Source of the DNA: Bradyrhizobium sp. AUGA SZCCT0158
GTDB taxonomy: Bacteria; Pseudomonadota; Alphaproteobacteria; Rhizobiales; Xanthobacteraceae
Reading direction: 5' to 3'
Assembly: GCF_018130065.1 (NCBI RefSeq)
Contig: NZ_JAFCME010000005.1
Span: 291,452 to 355,451 of the forward strand
Length of the DNA: 64,000 nt
In this document: in pieces, positions 43,810 through 54,259 of the stretch
How the letters are laid out: the number at the start of each line of letters is the position of its first letter
How positions within the stretch are numbered: the first letter of the stretch is position 1
Notes under the pieces: generated by a model
Seen by the model: the letters and a program-made list of their open reading frames with translations, nothing else
Told to the model about the DNA's origin: nothing
Database searches by the model: none
Made by a program: the position numbers and the translations under genes

Positions 43810-43845
43810 CCAGTTATTCAGCGCTCTCTATTCACGCTAGCGTGC

Positions 43846-44328
43846 CTAAGCGCGGTGATAGGGGTGGCCCGACAGAATCGTCGCGGCCCGGTAAATCTGT
43901 TCCAGAAGCATGACGCGGACCATTTGATGCGGCCAGGTCGCCGAGCCGAACGCAATGCGCAGTTTGGCTCTGCGCTGCAAATCGGGCGAAAGTCCGTCCG
44001 CGCCGCCGATTGTGAAAATTGTGTTGGCGACCGCTTCATCCCGCCAGCGGCCGAGCTGCTGGGCGAAGCTTGCGCTGTCGATGCTCTTGCCGCGTTCGTC
44101 GAGCGCCACCAGCACGCATTTCTCCGGGATCAGCGCTGCAATCGCAGCCGCCTCTTCGGCGATCCGGGTCGCGGCGTCGCGCGCGCGGCTTTCCGGAATT
44201 TCATGAATCTCGAGGCCGCGAAAGCCGAGCTTGCGGCCGATGTCCTCGAAGCGCTCGCGATAGCGTTCGGCCAGTTCCCGCTCCGGGCCCTGTTTCAGCC
44301 GGCCGATTGAAACGACGACGATCTTCAT
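43846..44328 (-). CDS. rlmH: 23S rRNA pseudouridine-1915 N3-methyltransferase RlmH
   Basis: This 160-residue SPOUT methyltransferase acts on position 1915 of 23S rRNA (E. coli numbering) using SAM. It has the SAM knot motif FTIGGADGLS, the KQGPERELAERYRERF N-terminal segment and a C-terminus rich in HQMVRVMLLEQIYRA, all diagnostic. It follows rsfS at 101 bases in the order nadD-rsfS-rlmH, which is widely conserved. Confidence 0.95.
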   Translation of the reverse strand: MKIVVVSIGRLKQGPERELAERYRERFEDIGRKLGFRGLEIHEIPESRARDAATRIAEEAAAIAALIPEKCVLVALDERGKSIDSASFAQQLGRWRDEAVANTIFTIGGADGLSPDLQRRAKLRIAFGSATWPHQMVRVMLLEQIYRAATILSGHPYHRA

Positions 44329-44429
44329 TCAAAGCATGCCGCGCCGAAAAAGCGTCAAATCGTTTACTCGCGCGCCAACGGCGCGCGCACGCGACATGCG
44401 CTGCAGCCGATTCGCATCGGCTCAAAAAC

Positions 44430-44879
44430 TCAGATCGCCTCAGCCGCCGCCGGGTTTTGCGTCCACAATCTTTCCAGATTGTAGAATTCACGCACCTCGG
44501 GTCTGAATACGTGCACGACCACATCGCCGGAATCGATCAGCACCCAGTCGCAATTGGGCAAGCCCTCGACATGAATGCCTTTGATGCCGGTTTCCTTCAG
44601 GGCCTTGGTGACGTTTTCCGCGATCGCGCCGACGTGCCGGTTGGCCCGGCCGGTGGTGACGATCATGTAGTCGGAAAAAGCCGATTTGCCGCGAAGGTCG
44701 ATGGTGACCGTTTCTTCCGCCTTCATATCGTCGAGGCGGGAGAGGATCATATTCAGCGTCTTGTCGGCGTCGGGTTGCGCCTTCAAGGCCGCAGCTTTGG
44801 TCGATGTTTTGCGCGCGGTTTTTGCAGCAGGCTTTGCAGCAGAAGTCTTGGAAACCTTGGGCAAAACAGACTTGGACAA
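44430..44879 (-). CDS. rsfS: Ribosome silencing factor RsfS
   Basis: This 149-residue protein binds L14 of the large ribosomal subunit and blocks subunit joining on starvation. The RsfS domain begins at about residue 40; TIDLRGKSAFSDYMIVTTGRANRHV and GLPNCDWVLIDSGDVVVHVF are characteristic. The first 35 residues are a Lys/Ala-rich tail. No ATG is in frame before the domain other than internal ones. The start is read as TTG at 44879, with a CTG 15 bases further upstream as an alternative; this is uncertain. It is part of the nadD-rsfS-rlmH series. Confidence 0.9.
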   Translation of the reverse strand: MSKSVLPKVSKTSAAKPAAKTARKTSTKAAALKAQPDADKTLNMILSRLDDMKAEETVTIDLRGKSAFSDYMIVTTGRANRHVGAIAENVTKALKETGIKGIHVEGLPNCDWVLIDSGDVVVHVFRPEVREFYNLERLWTQNPAAAEAI

Positions 44880-44997
44880 TACAGATGTGGCCAGGGACCA
44901 TTCCTTTCACTGTATCGCGAACGCCGAATCTTGGTGTCCACGGGCTATATTAGGCATGTGGGGTTAACGGTTTCAATATTCCAGTGAGACCCCACCC

Positions 44998-45624
44998 TCA
45001 CTTCGTCCTCCAGCTTCCGTCCGAGTTCCGAAGGCCGGTCGAAGACAGGTTCAGTTTCATGCCGGTAAGGAAGGCCCAGGCGGGCGTGTGCTGCTCCGCC
45101 AACCGGGCAGCCTGATTCTCGGGCAGGCGGTAGCGCGCCAGCGCCTGTGCGGCGGGTGCGGCAAGCGCCCGGAAACTCTGTGGGGGGCGGTCGATCACAG
45201 CGATCGGCACCTCGGACGCGATGCGCCGCCAATCCTTCCAGCGATGGAACTGCGCGAGATTGTCAGCGCCCATGATCCAGACAAAATGCACACCGGAGAC
45301 GCGGCGCCGCAAATGGATGATCGTGTCGACAGTATAGCGGGTGCCGATGACAGCTTCGAGACAGCTGATATCGATGCGCGGATCGTCGGCGACCCTGCGC
45401 GCAGCGTCGGCGCGTTCGGACAGGTCATGCAGCCCGCCATTGTCCTTCAGCGGATTGCCCGGTGTCAGCAGCCACCAGACGCGATCGAGCTTCAGACGCT
45501 TCAGCGCGAACTGGCTGATGGCGCGGTGCGCCGCGTGCGGCGGATTGAACGAGCCGCCGAGCAGGCCGACGCGCATGCCGTTGGTGTGGAACGGGATCGC
45601 CTGCGAAGCGGATTGTGGCGGCAT
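44998..45624 (-). CDS. nadD: Nicotinate-nucleotide adenylyltransferase
   Basis: This 208-residue cytoplasmic enzyme converts nicotinate mononucleotide and ATP to deamido-NAD. The nucleotidyltransferase motif GSFNPPH is at 24-30, the ISSTxIR-type motif is [10 protein letters not shown] near the C-terminus, and LTPGNPLK and [15 protein letters not shown] are typical. Starts at GTG 45636, ATG 45624 or ATG 45576 are possible; 45624 is a compromise with no decisive ribosome site. It follows proA by 49 bases, the usual proA-nadD order. Confidence 0.93.
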   Translation of the reverse strand: MPPQSASQAIPFHTNGMRVGLLGGSFNPPHAAHRAISQFALKRLKLDRVWWLLTPGNPLKDNGGLHDLSERADAARRVADDPRIDISCLEAVIGTRYTVDTIIHLRRRVSGVHFVWIMGADNLAQFHRWKDWRRIASEVPIAVIDRPPQSFRALAAPAAQALARYRLPENQAARLAEQHTPAWAFLTGMKLNLSSTGLRNSDGSWRTK

Positions 45625-45673
45625 CAATGCTGCCACTGCGCGCGCGGGGGGTTGCTCGAAAGCGTTGTTGGGG

Positions 45674-46966
45674 TCACGGCCGCGTCTGCCCGGTGCCGCG
45701 GACGCGATATTTGAAACTGGTCAGTTGCTCGGCGCCGACAGGGCCGCGGGCGTGGAATTTGCCGGTGGCAATGCCGATCTCGGCGCCGAAGCCGAATTCG
45801 CCGCCATCGGCGAATTGCGTCGATGCGTTGTGCAGCACGATCGCCGAGTCGACCTCGCTCAGGAATTTCTCGGCGGCATCTGCGTCTTCCGTCACGATCG
45901 CATCGGTGTGGTGCGAGCCGTGATTCTGGATATGCGCGATCGCGTCATCGAGCCCATCGACGACTTTCGCGGCGATGATCGCGTCCTCATACTCGGTGTC
46001 CCAGTCCTCGTCGGAGGCGGGTTTCACTCTGCTGTCGACGCGCTGCACGGCGGCGTCGCCGCGCACCTCACAGCCGGCATCGATCAGCATTTCGACCAGC
46101 GGCTTCAGGCTGACAGATGCGCCGGCGCGATCGATCAACAGGGTCTCGGCGGCCCCGCAAACGCCGGGGCGGCGCATCTTGGCATTGAGCACGATCGACT
46201 TCGCCATTTCGAGCTTGGCGGTGTGATCGACATAGACGTGGTTGACGCCTTCGAGATGCGCGAACACCGGCACGCGCGCTTCGGCTTCGACGCGCGCGAC
46301 GAGACTCTTGCCGCCGCGCGGCACGATCACGTCGACGCTGCCGTTCAAGCCGGTCAGCAGCAGGCCGACGGCCGCGCGATCACGGGTCGGCACCAGCGTG
46401 ATCGCGGCCTCGGGCAGACCGGCTTCGCGAAGACCCTGCACCAGGCAATCATGGATCGCGCGGCAGGAACGGAAACTGTCGGAGCCGCCGCGCAGGATCA
46501 CGGCGTTGCCGGATTTCAGGCACAGCACGCCGGCGTCGGCGGCGACGTTGGGGCGGCTTTCGAAGATCACGGCGATGACGCCGAGCGGCACCCGCACGCG
46601 CTCGATGGTCATGCCGTTGGGGCGCTGCCAGCTTTCGGTGACGGCGCCGACCGGATCGGCAATGCCGCGCACGGTCGCGACACCCTCGGCCATCGCTTCG
46701 ACCCGGGCCGGCGTCAGCGTCAGGCGATCGATGAAGGCCGACGTCGCGCCACTGCTGCGCACTTCGGCGACGTCCTCGGCATTGGCGGCGAGGATATCGG
46801 GCGCATGGCTGCGGATCGCGGACGCGATAGCGTCGAGCGCCCGGTTTTTCTGTTCGGGCGAGGCGAGCGCCAGCACCCGCGCAGCAGCGCGCGCGCGGGA
46901 AGCGAGTTCGGTCATCAAAGCGGGTAAATCGGCGTTGCCGTCGATTGCCTTGAGGGGCGCGGTCAT
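45674..46966 (-). CDS. proA: Glutamate-5-semialdehyde dehydrogenase
   Basis: This NADPH-dependent enzyme reduces gamma-glutamyl phosphate to glutamate-5-semialdehyde in proline synthesis. The 430 residues are standard length. The catalytic cysteine lies in [15 protein letters not shown], and the [22 protein letters not shown] cofactor region is conserved. It is normally immediately downstream of proB, but here 566 bases and an oppositely oriented parD-like gene separate them, so it probably has its own promoter. Confidence 0.96.
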   Translation of the reverse strand: MTAPLKAIDGNADLPALMTELASRARAAARVLALASPEQKNRALDAIASAIRSHAPDILAANAEDVAEVRSSGATSAFIDRLTLTPARVEAMAEGVATVRGIADPVGAVTESWQRPNGMTIERVRVPLGVIAVIFESRPNVAADAGVLCLKSGNAVILRGGSDSFRSCRAIHDCLVQGLREAGLPEAAITLVPTRDRAAVGLLLTGLNGSVDVIVPRGGKSLVARVEAEARVPVFAHLEGVNHVYVDHTAKLEMAKSIVLNAKMRRPGVCGAAETLLIDRAGASVSLKPLVEMLIDAGCEVRGDAAVQRVDSRVKPASDEDWDTEYEDAIIAAKVVDGLDDAIAHIQNHGSHHTDAIVTEDADAAEKFLSEVDSAIVLHNASTQFADGGEFGFGAEIGIATGKFHARGPVGAEQLTSFKYRVRGTGQTRP

Positions 46967-47164
46967 GGTGGTCCCGGGGGTATCAGGTTAAGGCCATGTC
47001 CTAGCACGGAAATCCCGCAGTTGCGAGGTGCGGAGCCGGCATGGCTGGCTGGCGGTCAAGGGCTGGTGGCTCGGCCAATGACGGAGTTGAAGGCAAATAC
47101 TGTTCACCTTGCGACGGGCCCGGAATATCATTAAATATCAAACTATGATACTTGAGGACGCGAA

Positions 47165-47443
47165 ATGGCAAGTAGTTACAGCATCGGCAAGCACTTCGAG
47201 GGGTTCATCGAAGGCCTGATCGAGACTGGCCGCTATTCTACGGCAAGTGAGGTCATGCGCGAGGGGCTGCGGCTCGTCGAAGAACGCGAGGAACGGCGCA
47301 AGGCCAAGCTCGAAGCGCTGCGCGCCGAGATCCAGAAGGGTCTCGACAGCGGGCCGATGGAAGAGATCGATGTCGCGGAATTTTTCAAAAGCATAAAGAC
47401 ACGGGGGCGGGAGCAATTGGCCGCGCGCAAACGAGCCAAATAG
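47165..47443 (+). CDS. parD: ParD-family antitoxin, apparently orphan
   Basis: This 92-residue ribbon-helix-helix protein is of the ParD type: the N-terminal SIGKHFEGFIEGLIETGRYSTASEVMREGLRLVEEREERR is the DNA-binding dimer region. The C-terminal half would wrap the ParE toxin. No ParE-like gene follows; the 89 bases to proB hold only a palindrome. The gene is inserted in the proB-proA interval on the opposite strand. It may act as a solitary antitoxin or autorepressor, or its partner may be elsewhere. Confidence 0.88.
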   Translation: MASSYSIGKHFEGFIEGLIETGRYSTASEVMREGLRLVEEREERRKAKLEALRAEIQKGLDSGPMEEIDVAEFFKSIKTRGREQLAARKRAK

Positions 47444-47473
47444 ATTTCAACTTCGATGGAAGTGTTCAACTTC

Positions 47474-47504
47474 CGTCATGGCCGGGACAAGCCCGGGCAT
47501 GACG
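47474..47504. repeat. Palindromic repeat after parD
   Basis: CGTCATGGCCGGG and CCCGGGCATGACG are 13-base arms with one mismatch around ACAAG. It belongs to the same general GTCATG-ended class as 20409-20529 and 54166-54201. Confidence 0.75.
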
Positions 47505-47532
47505 AACGTGATGCACTTAGCCCGAAACCACT

Positions 47533-48675
47533 TTATTTGGCCGGAATAGTCCCCGCCGGCCCCACCACCAGATCATCGCGGTGAATCATCTCGGCCCGGC
47601 CGCTGATCCCCAGAATGGTCATCACGTCAGGCGAGGAGCGGCCTTTGATCTTCTCGGCGTCCTCGGCGTCATAGGCGACGAGCCCGCGGCCGATCTCATG
47701 GGTATCCGGGCCGCGTACCACCACGGCGTCGCCGCGGGCGAACTGGCCGTCGATCCGGATCACGCCGGCCGGCAACAGGCTTTTTCCGGCGCGCAACGCG
47801 GTGACAGCGCCGGCGTCGATGGTCAGCGTGCCCTTCGGCTCCAGCGATCCCGCGATCCAGCGTTTTCGCGCCGTGACGGGGTTGGCCGGCGTCAGGAACC
47901 AGGTGCAGCGGCCGCCGTCGGCGATGGCCTGCAGCGGATGCTCGATCTTGCCCGACGCGATCAGCATATGCGTGCCTGATGTGGTCGCGATCTTCGCCGC
48001 CTCGATCTTGGTGTACATGCCGCCGCGCGACAGTTCGGATTCGGCAGCCCCCGCCATCGCCTCGATTTCCGAGGTGACCGATTCGACGACCGGAACCAGC
48101 TTCGCGTTGGGATTGGCGCCGGGCGGCGCATCGTAGAGGCCGTCGATGTCGGACAGCAGGATCAGCAAATCGGCGCTCGTCATGGTGGCGACGCGCGCGG
48201 CGAGGCGGTCATTGTCGCCGTAGCGGATTTCGTTGGTGGCGACCGTGTCGTTCTCATTGATGACGGGCACCGCGCGCCATTCCAGCAGCTTGGCGATGGT
48301 CGAGCGGGCATTGAGGTAGCGCCGGCGCTCCTCGGTGTCCTGCAGCGTCACCAGGATCTGTCCGGCCCCGATGCCGTGATCGCCGAGCACTTCCGACCAG
48401 ATCCGCGCCAGCGCGATCTGTCCGACGGCCGCAGCGCCCTGGCTTTCCTCCAGTTTTAACGGCCCGCGCGGCAGCTTGAGGCGGCTGCGTCCGAGCGCAA
48501 TCGATCCCGATGAAACCACCAACACGTCGCGGCCCTGGCCATGCAGCTTGGCGATGTCGGCGGCCAGCGCTGATAGCCAGGACGAGCGCACCTCGCCGGC
48601 GTCGGAATCGATCAGCAGCGACGAGCCGACCTTGACGACGATACGGCGAAAATTCTTGAGCGCGGGGCGGGCCAT
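47533..48675 (-). CDS. proB: Glutamate 5-kinase
   Basis: This 380-residue enzyme phosphorylates glutamate with ATP, the first and feedback-controlled step of proline synthesis. The amino-acid kinase domain starts VVKVGSSLL and contains [19 protein letters not shown]-terminal PUA domain (from about residue 285) is present, so it is the long form found in most proteobacteria. Canonical gene order obgE-proB-proA-nadD is interrupted on both sides here. Confidence 0.96.
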   Translation of the reverse strand: MARPALKNFRRIVVKVGSSLLIDSDAGEVRSSWLSALAADIAKLHGQGRDVLVVSSGSIALGRSRLKLPRGPLKLEESQGAAAVGQIALARIWSEVLGDHGIGAGQILVTLQDTEERRRYLNARSTIAKLLEWRAVPVINENDTVATNEIRYGDNDRLAARVATMTSADLLILLSDIDGLYDAPPGANPNAKLVPVVESVTSEIEAMAGAAESELSRGGMYTKIEAAKIATTSGTHMLIASGKIEHPLQAIADGGRCTWFLTPANPVTARKRWIAGSLEPKGTLTIDAGAVTALRAGKSLLPAGVIRIDGQFARGDAVVVRGPDTHEIGRGLVAYDAEDAEKIKGRSSPDVMTILGISGRAEMIHRDDLVVGPAGTIPAK

Positions 48676-48818
48676 GGATCAGGTCTTCGAATGCTATGGA
48701 AGGGGGCTGTTTTGCAGCAGGACGGGGGCCGGTGCAAGCGACCCGGCACCGTATGAGCCATGTTTCAATGGTGGCCGCAGTCTGGTGTAATGGGTCAAAT
48801 CTTGCGGGGGGAAGGTAA

Positions 48819-49787
48819 ATGGATCGTCGCAGTTTTTTGGCGGGAAGCATCGGATGGTCGTTGGCAGCTAGTGCCGGTGAGGCGTTCGCCCAATCCGGTC
48901 CGCTGACGAGGATCATCTTCCCGTTCGCGGCGGGCGGCAGCGGCGACATGTTGTGCCGCCAGCTGGCGCAATACCTTCCTCCGCTGATCGACCGCAGCGT
49001 CATCGTCGAGAACCGTACCGGCGGCGATGGGCTGATCGGCATCCGGGCGGTGAAGGGCGCCGCCCCCGACACCACCACCGTCCTGGTGACCACCGGCCCG
49101 ACCATGTACCTGCTGCCGATGGTGGAGAACCAGCCGAGCTACGACTCGGCGAAGGATTTCATCCCGGTCTCACAGATTGCCCGCTTCGAATTCGTTGTGG
49201 TGGTGAGCCCCTCGATCGGCGTGACGGACTTCAAGCAATTGGTGGCCTGGATCAAAGCCAATCCCTCGAAAGCCAGTTACGGCGTGCCGTCGAGCGGCAC
49301 CATTCCGCACTTCACGGGATGGCAGCTCGAAAAGGTGCTCGGCCTTTCCATGACGCGTGTGGCGTATCGCGGCTCGGCGCCGATCATCACCGATCTCGTC
49401 GGCGGGCACATCCCATTCGCCGTCACGACGCTTTCGGACACCATCACGCAGCATCGGGCCGGCGGCATCCGCATCGTGGCGGTGAGCGGCCCGGCGCGCT
49501 CGCCGTTCCTGCCCGACGTTCCGAACCTGAAGGAGCTCGGCGTCGATCTGGTGGCTGACGGCTGGTACGGCATGTGGCTGCCGGCGGGCAGTTCGCCTGA
49601 TTTTGCGAAGAAGCTGAGCGTCGCCGCAGCGGAAGTGCTGGCAAAGCCTGATGTGAAGGAGAAGCTCAACGCGGTCTCGCTGATCCCGGTCGGTTCGACC
49701 CCGGAGGATCTGACCAAGGCGCTCGCGGCCGACGCCGCGTTCTGGCAGCCGATCGTGAAGGCCACGGGCTACAAGATCACAAATTGA
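48819..49787 (+). CDS. Bug-family tripartite tricarboxylate transporter binding protein
   Basis: This 322-residue periplasmic solute-binding protein belongs to the Bug/TctC family. The N-terminus MDRRSFLAGS has twin arginines before a hydrophobic stretch, so it is possibly Tat-exported; the mature part begins after AFAQ. IIFPFAAGGSGDMLCRQ and VENRTGGDGLIGIRAVKGA are the characteristic ligand-binding loops. No TctA or TctB membrane genes are near, so it is an orphan, which is common in this family. The ligand (a carboxylate) is unknown. GGGGGAAGG lies 8 bases before the ATG. It is one of the accessory genes between proB and obgE. Confidence 0.9.
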   Translation: MDRRSFLAGSIGWSLAASAGEAFAQSGPLTRIIFPFAAGGSGDMLCRQLAQYLPPLIDRSVIVENRTGGDGLIGIRAVKGAAPDTTTVLVTTGPTMYLLPMVENQPSYDSAKDFIPVSQIARFEFVVVVSPSIGVTDFKQLVAWIKANPSKASYGVPSSGTIPHFTGWQLEKVLGLSMTRVAYRGSAPIITDLVGGHIPFAVTTLSDTITQHRAGGIRIVAVSGPARSPFLPDVPNLKELGVDLVADGWYGMWLPAGSSPDFAKKLSVAAAEVLAKPDVKEKLNAVSLIPVGSTPEDLTKALAADAAFWQPIVKATGYKITN

Positions 49788-49835
49788 GGCTGGCGCGCAC
49801 GGATATCGGCCTGAGGATTCGGTCAGGACTGCCCC

Positions 49836-50516
49836 TCACTTCGCGCCGGCCTTTTCCAGGATGGCCACCATCTCGCGATAGCCGCGACCCTTGGCGAGTT
49901 TGAGCGGTGTCGCGCCACTGCCGTCCGGAATGTTCACGTCGGCGCCGGCCTCGACCAGGGCGCGCAGCGTCTCGGTGTGGTTGCTGCCGCCGTCGCCAAG
50001 CACGATGGATTCGATCAGCGCGGTCCATTTCAGATTGTTGACATGATCCAGCGGTGCCTTGGCGGCGATCAGCATTCGCACCACTTCAGCATGGCCAAGG
50101 TGAGCTGCCGCGATCAGGGCCGTGCCGTCGTAGCGGCTGGTGACGGCCTTTGGGTTGCCTCCACCCTCGATCGCGATTCGGAGCATCGGCACATCGTTGG
50201 CGACCGCCGCGATCGTGATGATGTCGTAACGGTCGGCTTCAAGCTTGTTCGGATCGGCACCGAGCCGGATCAAAGCGCGGGCAGCATCGTGCTTTTTCAG
50301 GTAGACGGCGACGTGCAGCGGCGTTCGCTGCCGGCTGTCTGTCGCGTCCTTGTTTTCATTCGAGGCGATGCGCTGTTCGATTTCGGCGACGTCGCCGCGG
50401 GCGGCCGCGGCATGCAGGCCACTATAGGCACGCACTTCCGTCTCGGTCGGGGCGATCTGGGCGAAGGCGGGCAGCGCAGTCACGAGCGCGATAAGCAGGA
50501 GAGCGAGGACGTGCAT
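49836..50516 (-). CDS. Exported ankyrin-repeat protein
   Basis: This 226-residue protein has a signal peptide (MHVLALLLIALVTALPAFA) followed by about five ankyrin repeats, including RQRTPLHVAVYLKKHDAARALIRLGADPN and SGATPLKLAKGRGYREMVAILEKAG. Ankyrin repeats mediate protein contacts, so a periplasmic scaffold or inhibitor role is possible but unproven. It follows the sulfatase gene by 17 bases on the same strand, which suggests co-transcription and perhaps a partner relation. Confidence 0.87.
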   Translation of the reverse strand: MHVLALLLIALVTALPAFAQIAPTETEVRAYSGLHAAAARGDVAEIEQRIASNENKDATDSRQRTPLHVAVYLKKHDAARALIRLGADPNKLEADRYDIITIAAVANDVPMLRIAIEGGGNPKAVTSRYDGTALIAAAHLGHAEVVRMLIAAKAPLDHVNNLKWTALIESIVLGDGGSNHTETLRALVEAGADVNIPDGSGATPLKLAKGRGYREMVAILEKAGAK

Positions 50517-50533
50517 GGGAGAGCCTCCCGGCG

Positions 50534-52159
50534 CTACTGTGTTGCAATCCGCTTGCGGATCGCGGCCAATTCCGCCTCGTCCCAGATGCCGATCAGGACG
50601 CCGTTTTTCACCTGAAGCTGGTTCTCCGCGTAGGCGGCGATCTTCGCGTTCGGCGTGGTGATGTGCATCTTGGGATGCAGCGCCCAGTCGAACAGCGCCG
50701 CTTGCAGCCGCGCGATCACCTCAGTGCATGCAGGGTCTTCGCCGCGATCGGCGAATTCCAGGGGATCACTTTCGAGGTCGTACAGCATCGGGCGGAAGCC
50801 TGAGGCCTGAACGTATTTCCAGCGGCCGTCGAACACCATGAACAGGCGGCATTGCTCGATCGGCTGGTTCAGCTTCAAGCGAACGTCCTGCATGCAATAG
50901 TCGTATTCGGAGAACACCACCTTGCGCCAATCGGCGGGCGCTGCGCCATGCAGCAGCGGCAGCAGGGAGCGACCTTCGAGAATATGATCCGGCGCCTTGC
51001 CGCCGAAATATTCGATGAAGGTCGGCGCCAGATCGATCGCTTCGACCAGCGCATCGCTGACAGTACCGCGCGTCGCGTCGGCCTCGCGTGACGGATCGAT
51101 CACGATCAGCGGAATTTTGGCGGATTGATCGTGGAACAGATCCTTCTCGCCCATCCAGTGGTCGCCGAGATAGTCGCCATGGTCAGAGGTGAACACGATC
51201 AATGTGGTGTCGAGCAGGCCGCGGCTCTCCAGGAACTGCATCAACACGCCCATCTGGTCGTCGATCTGCTTGATCAGGCCCATATAGGTCGGGATGACTT
51301 TTTCCCGCGCCTCGTCGCGCGCCATGTTGCGGGAGTAGCGCATGTCCATGTAGGCGGCGAACACCGGATGCGCTTCCTGACGCTCCTTCTCCGAACGCAC
51401 CGCCGGCAGGATGTCGGCCGCGCTGTACATGCTGGCGTAGGGTTCGGGGGCGATATAGGGCCAATGCGGCTTGATATAGGACAGATGCAGGCACCAGGGA
51501 CGTCCGTCCGTATCGGCTTCCGCGATGAAGTCCATCGCGCGGCGGGTCATGTAGGGCGTCTCGGAATGCTCTTCCGGGACACGGGCGGCCTTGTCGGCGT
51601 GCACCAGTAGCCAGCCGTTCTGCAGCGCGCCGTCGTCATCCGCGCCTGAATTGGCCCAATGCTCCCAGGGGTTGGTGGCCTCGTATCCCTGCTCACGCAG
51701 ATAATTGTCGTAACGCGGGCGGGGCCGGTTATCGGGATGCAGACCGTCGTCGCGCTCATAGGGCTCGAAACCGCATTCCGACACATGCACGCCGATGATG
51801 GAATCCGGCGCGATCCCGAGCGCCTGCAGGCCTTCGATATCAGGCGCCATGTGGGTCTTGCCGACCAGCACGTTGCGGACGCCGATCTTGTTCAGGTGAT
51901 CGCCGAGCGTGGGCTCGCCCACCCGCAGCGGCCAGCCGTTCCAGTGCGAGCCGTGCGAGCGCATGTAGCGGCCGGTGTAGAATGACATCCGCGAGGGCCC
52001 GCAGATCGGTGACTGCACATAGGCTTTTGAGAAGCGCACGCCGCGTTTCGCCATCGCATCGATGTTCGGCGTGGTCAGCGTCGGGTGGCCGGTACAGCCC
52101 AAATAATCATAGCGAAGCTGATCGCACATGATCCAGAGGACGTTCTTGGGCTGCGGCAT
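50534..52159 (-). CDS. Sulfatase-family hydrolase (alkaline-phosphatase superfamily)
   Basis: This 541-residue metal-dependent hydrolase opens with the metal motif NVLWIMCDQLRYDYLGC (Asp13). It carries the formylglycine signature Cys53-Gly-Pro55-Ser-Arg57, so the cysteine can be converted to formylglycine. Further motifs FTSDHGDYLGDHW and EYFGGKAPDHILEG are typical. The length and sequence style fit choline-sulfatase-like or phosphonate-monoester-hydrolase members. No signal peptide is seen, so it is cytoplasmic. Substrate is unknown. It is upstream of the ankyrin gene and 79 bases from obgE. Confidence 0.88.
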   Translation of the reverse strand: MPQPKNVLWIMCDQLRYDYLGCTGHPTLTTPNIDAMAKRGVRFSKAYVQSPICGPSRMSFYTGRYMRSHGSHWNGWPLRVGEPTLGDHLNKIGVRNVLVGKTHMAPDIEGLQALGIAPDSIIGVHVSECGFEPYERDDGLHPDNRPRPRYDNYLREQGYEATNPWEHWANSGADDDGALQNGWLLVHADKAARVPEEHSETPYMTRRAMDFIAEADTDGRPWCLHLSYIKPHWPYIAPEPYASMYSAADILPAVRSEKERQEAHPVFAAYMDMRYSRNMARDEAREKVIPTYMGLIKQIDDQMGVLMQFLESRGLLDTTLIVFTSDHGDYLGDHWMGEKDLFHDQSAKIPLIVIDPSREADATRGTVSDALVEAIDLAPTFIEYFGGKAPDHILEGRSLLPLLHGAAPADWRKVVFSEYDYCMQDVRLKLNQPIEQCRLFMVFDGRWKYVQASGFRPMLYDLESDPLEFADRGEDPACTEVIARLQAALFDWALHPKMHITTPNAKIAAYAENQLQVKNGVLIGIWDEAELAAIRKRIATQ

Positions 52160-52238
52160 GCTTCACACAGGGTACGATTTCAATCGTCCGATGCTGCAAT
52201 ATCGAACGACCGATTGCAAACGTACTCGCAGTGCGAGG

Positions 52239-53611
<1,373 letters not shown>

Positions 53612-54091
53612 TCAGGTTGGCCGCTTGCGGATCAGAAATTTCTGCATTCCCTCCAGCACCAGTTCCTTGCGTTGGTTGAACACGGTCGAGCGCAGCGTCA
53701 CCACGCCGGTGGTGCGGCCGGGGACCAGTTCGGTTACTTCAAGCGCGGGATAGATGGTGTCGCCGGCATAGACCGGCTTGAGGAACCGGCTCGACTGTTC
53801 GAGGAAACCGATCAGCGATTCCTCGACGATGTAAGGAAACAGCCCGGCGCCCGGCGCGGTGTGCACCAGGGTCTGGAATCCATGCGCCAGCAGGTCCGGC
53901 ATGCCGCGGGCGCGGCAATATTCGACATCGTAATGGATCGGGTGGGTATCGCCGCTCGCGGTCTGGAACGCGGCGAACACGGCCGAGGTCTGGGTCCGGC
54001 TCGGGATCACGAAACGCTCGCCGAGTTTGAAATCCTCGAACCAGCGCTGCTCGGGCACCATGCGATGCTGTGCGGGGTCGAACTCGGCCAT
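53612..54091 (-). CDS. MaoC-family (R)-specific enoyl-CoA hydratase-like protein
   Basis: This 159-residue hot-dog-fold protein contains FKLGERFVIPSRTQTSAVFAAFQTASGDTHPIHYDVEYC, the (R)-hydratase motif with the catalytic Asp/His pair, and GDTIYPALEVTELVPGRTTGVV. It should hydrate trans-2-enoyl-CoA, but the exact acyl substrate is unknown. ATG at 54091 gives the family start; a start 54 bases upstream adds unmatched residues. It is alone and divergent from the DMT transporter. Confidence 0.88.
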   Translation of the reverse strand: MAEFDPAQHRMVPEQRWFEDFKLGERFVIPSRTQTSAVFAAFQTASGDTHPIHYDVEYCRARGMPDLLAHGFQTLVHTAPGAGLFPYIVEESLIGFLEQSSRFLKPVYAGDTIYPALEVTELVPGRTTGVVTLRSTVFNQRKELVLEGMQKFLIRKRPT

Positions 54092-54165
54092 GGCGGATTT
54101 CCTGTTGTGCTCTGCGAGATGGCGTACCGGTAGCGCAGCAGCCATGCTGCGACAATCCGTTCAAA

Positions 54166-54201
54166 TCGTCATGCGCGGGCTTGTCCCGGGCATCCACGCC
54201 T
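54166..54201. repeat. Partial palindromic repeat near the DMT gene
   Basis: GTCATGCGCGGGCTTGTCCC and GGGCATCCACGCC resemble half of the GTCATG-ended repeats at 20409 and 47474. The right arm is missing. Confidence 0.45.
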
Positions 54202-54259
54202 TTAAAACAACGACGCACCAAAACGTGGAAGACCGGCGCAAACCCGGCGCTTTGAGGAA

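Noticed and set aside
45341..46927. 528-residue plus-strand frame
   Set aside because: Antisense shadow of proA and nadD.
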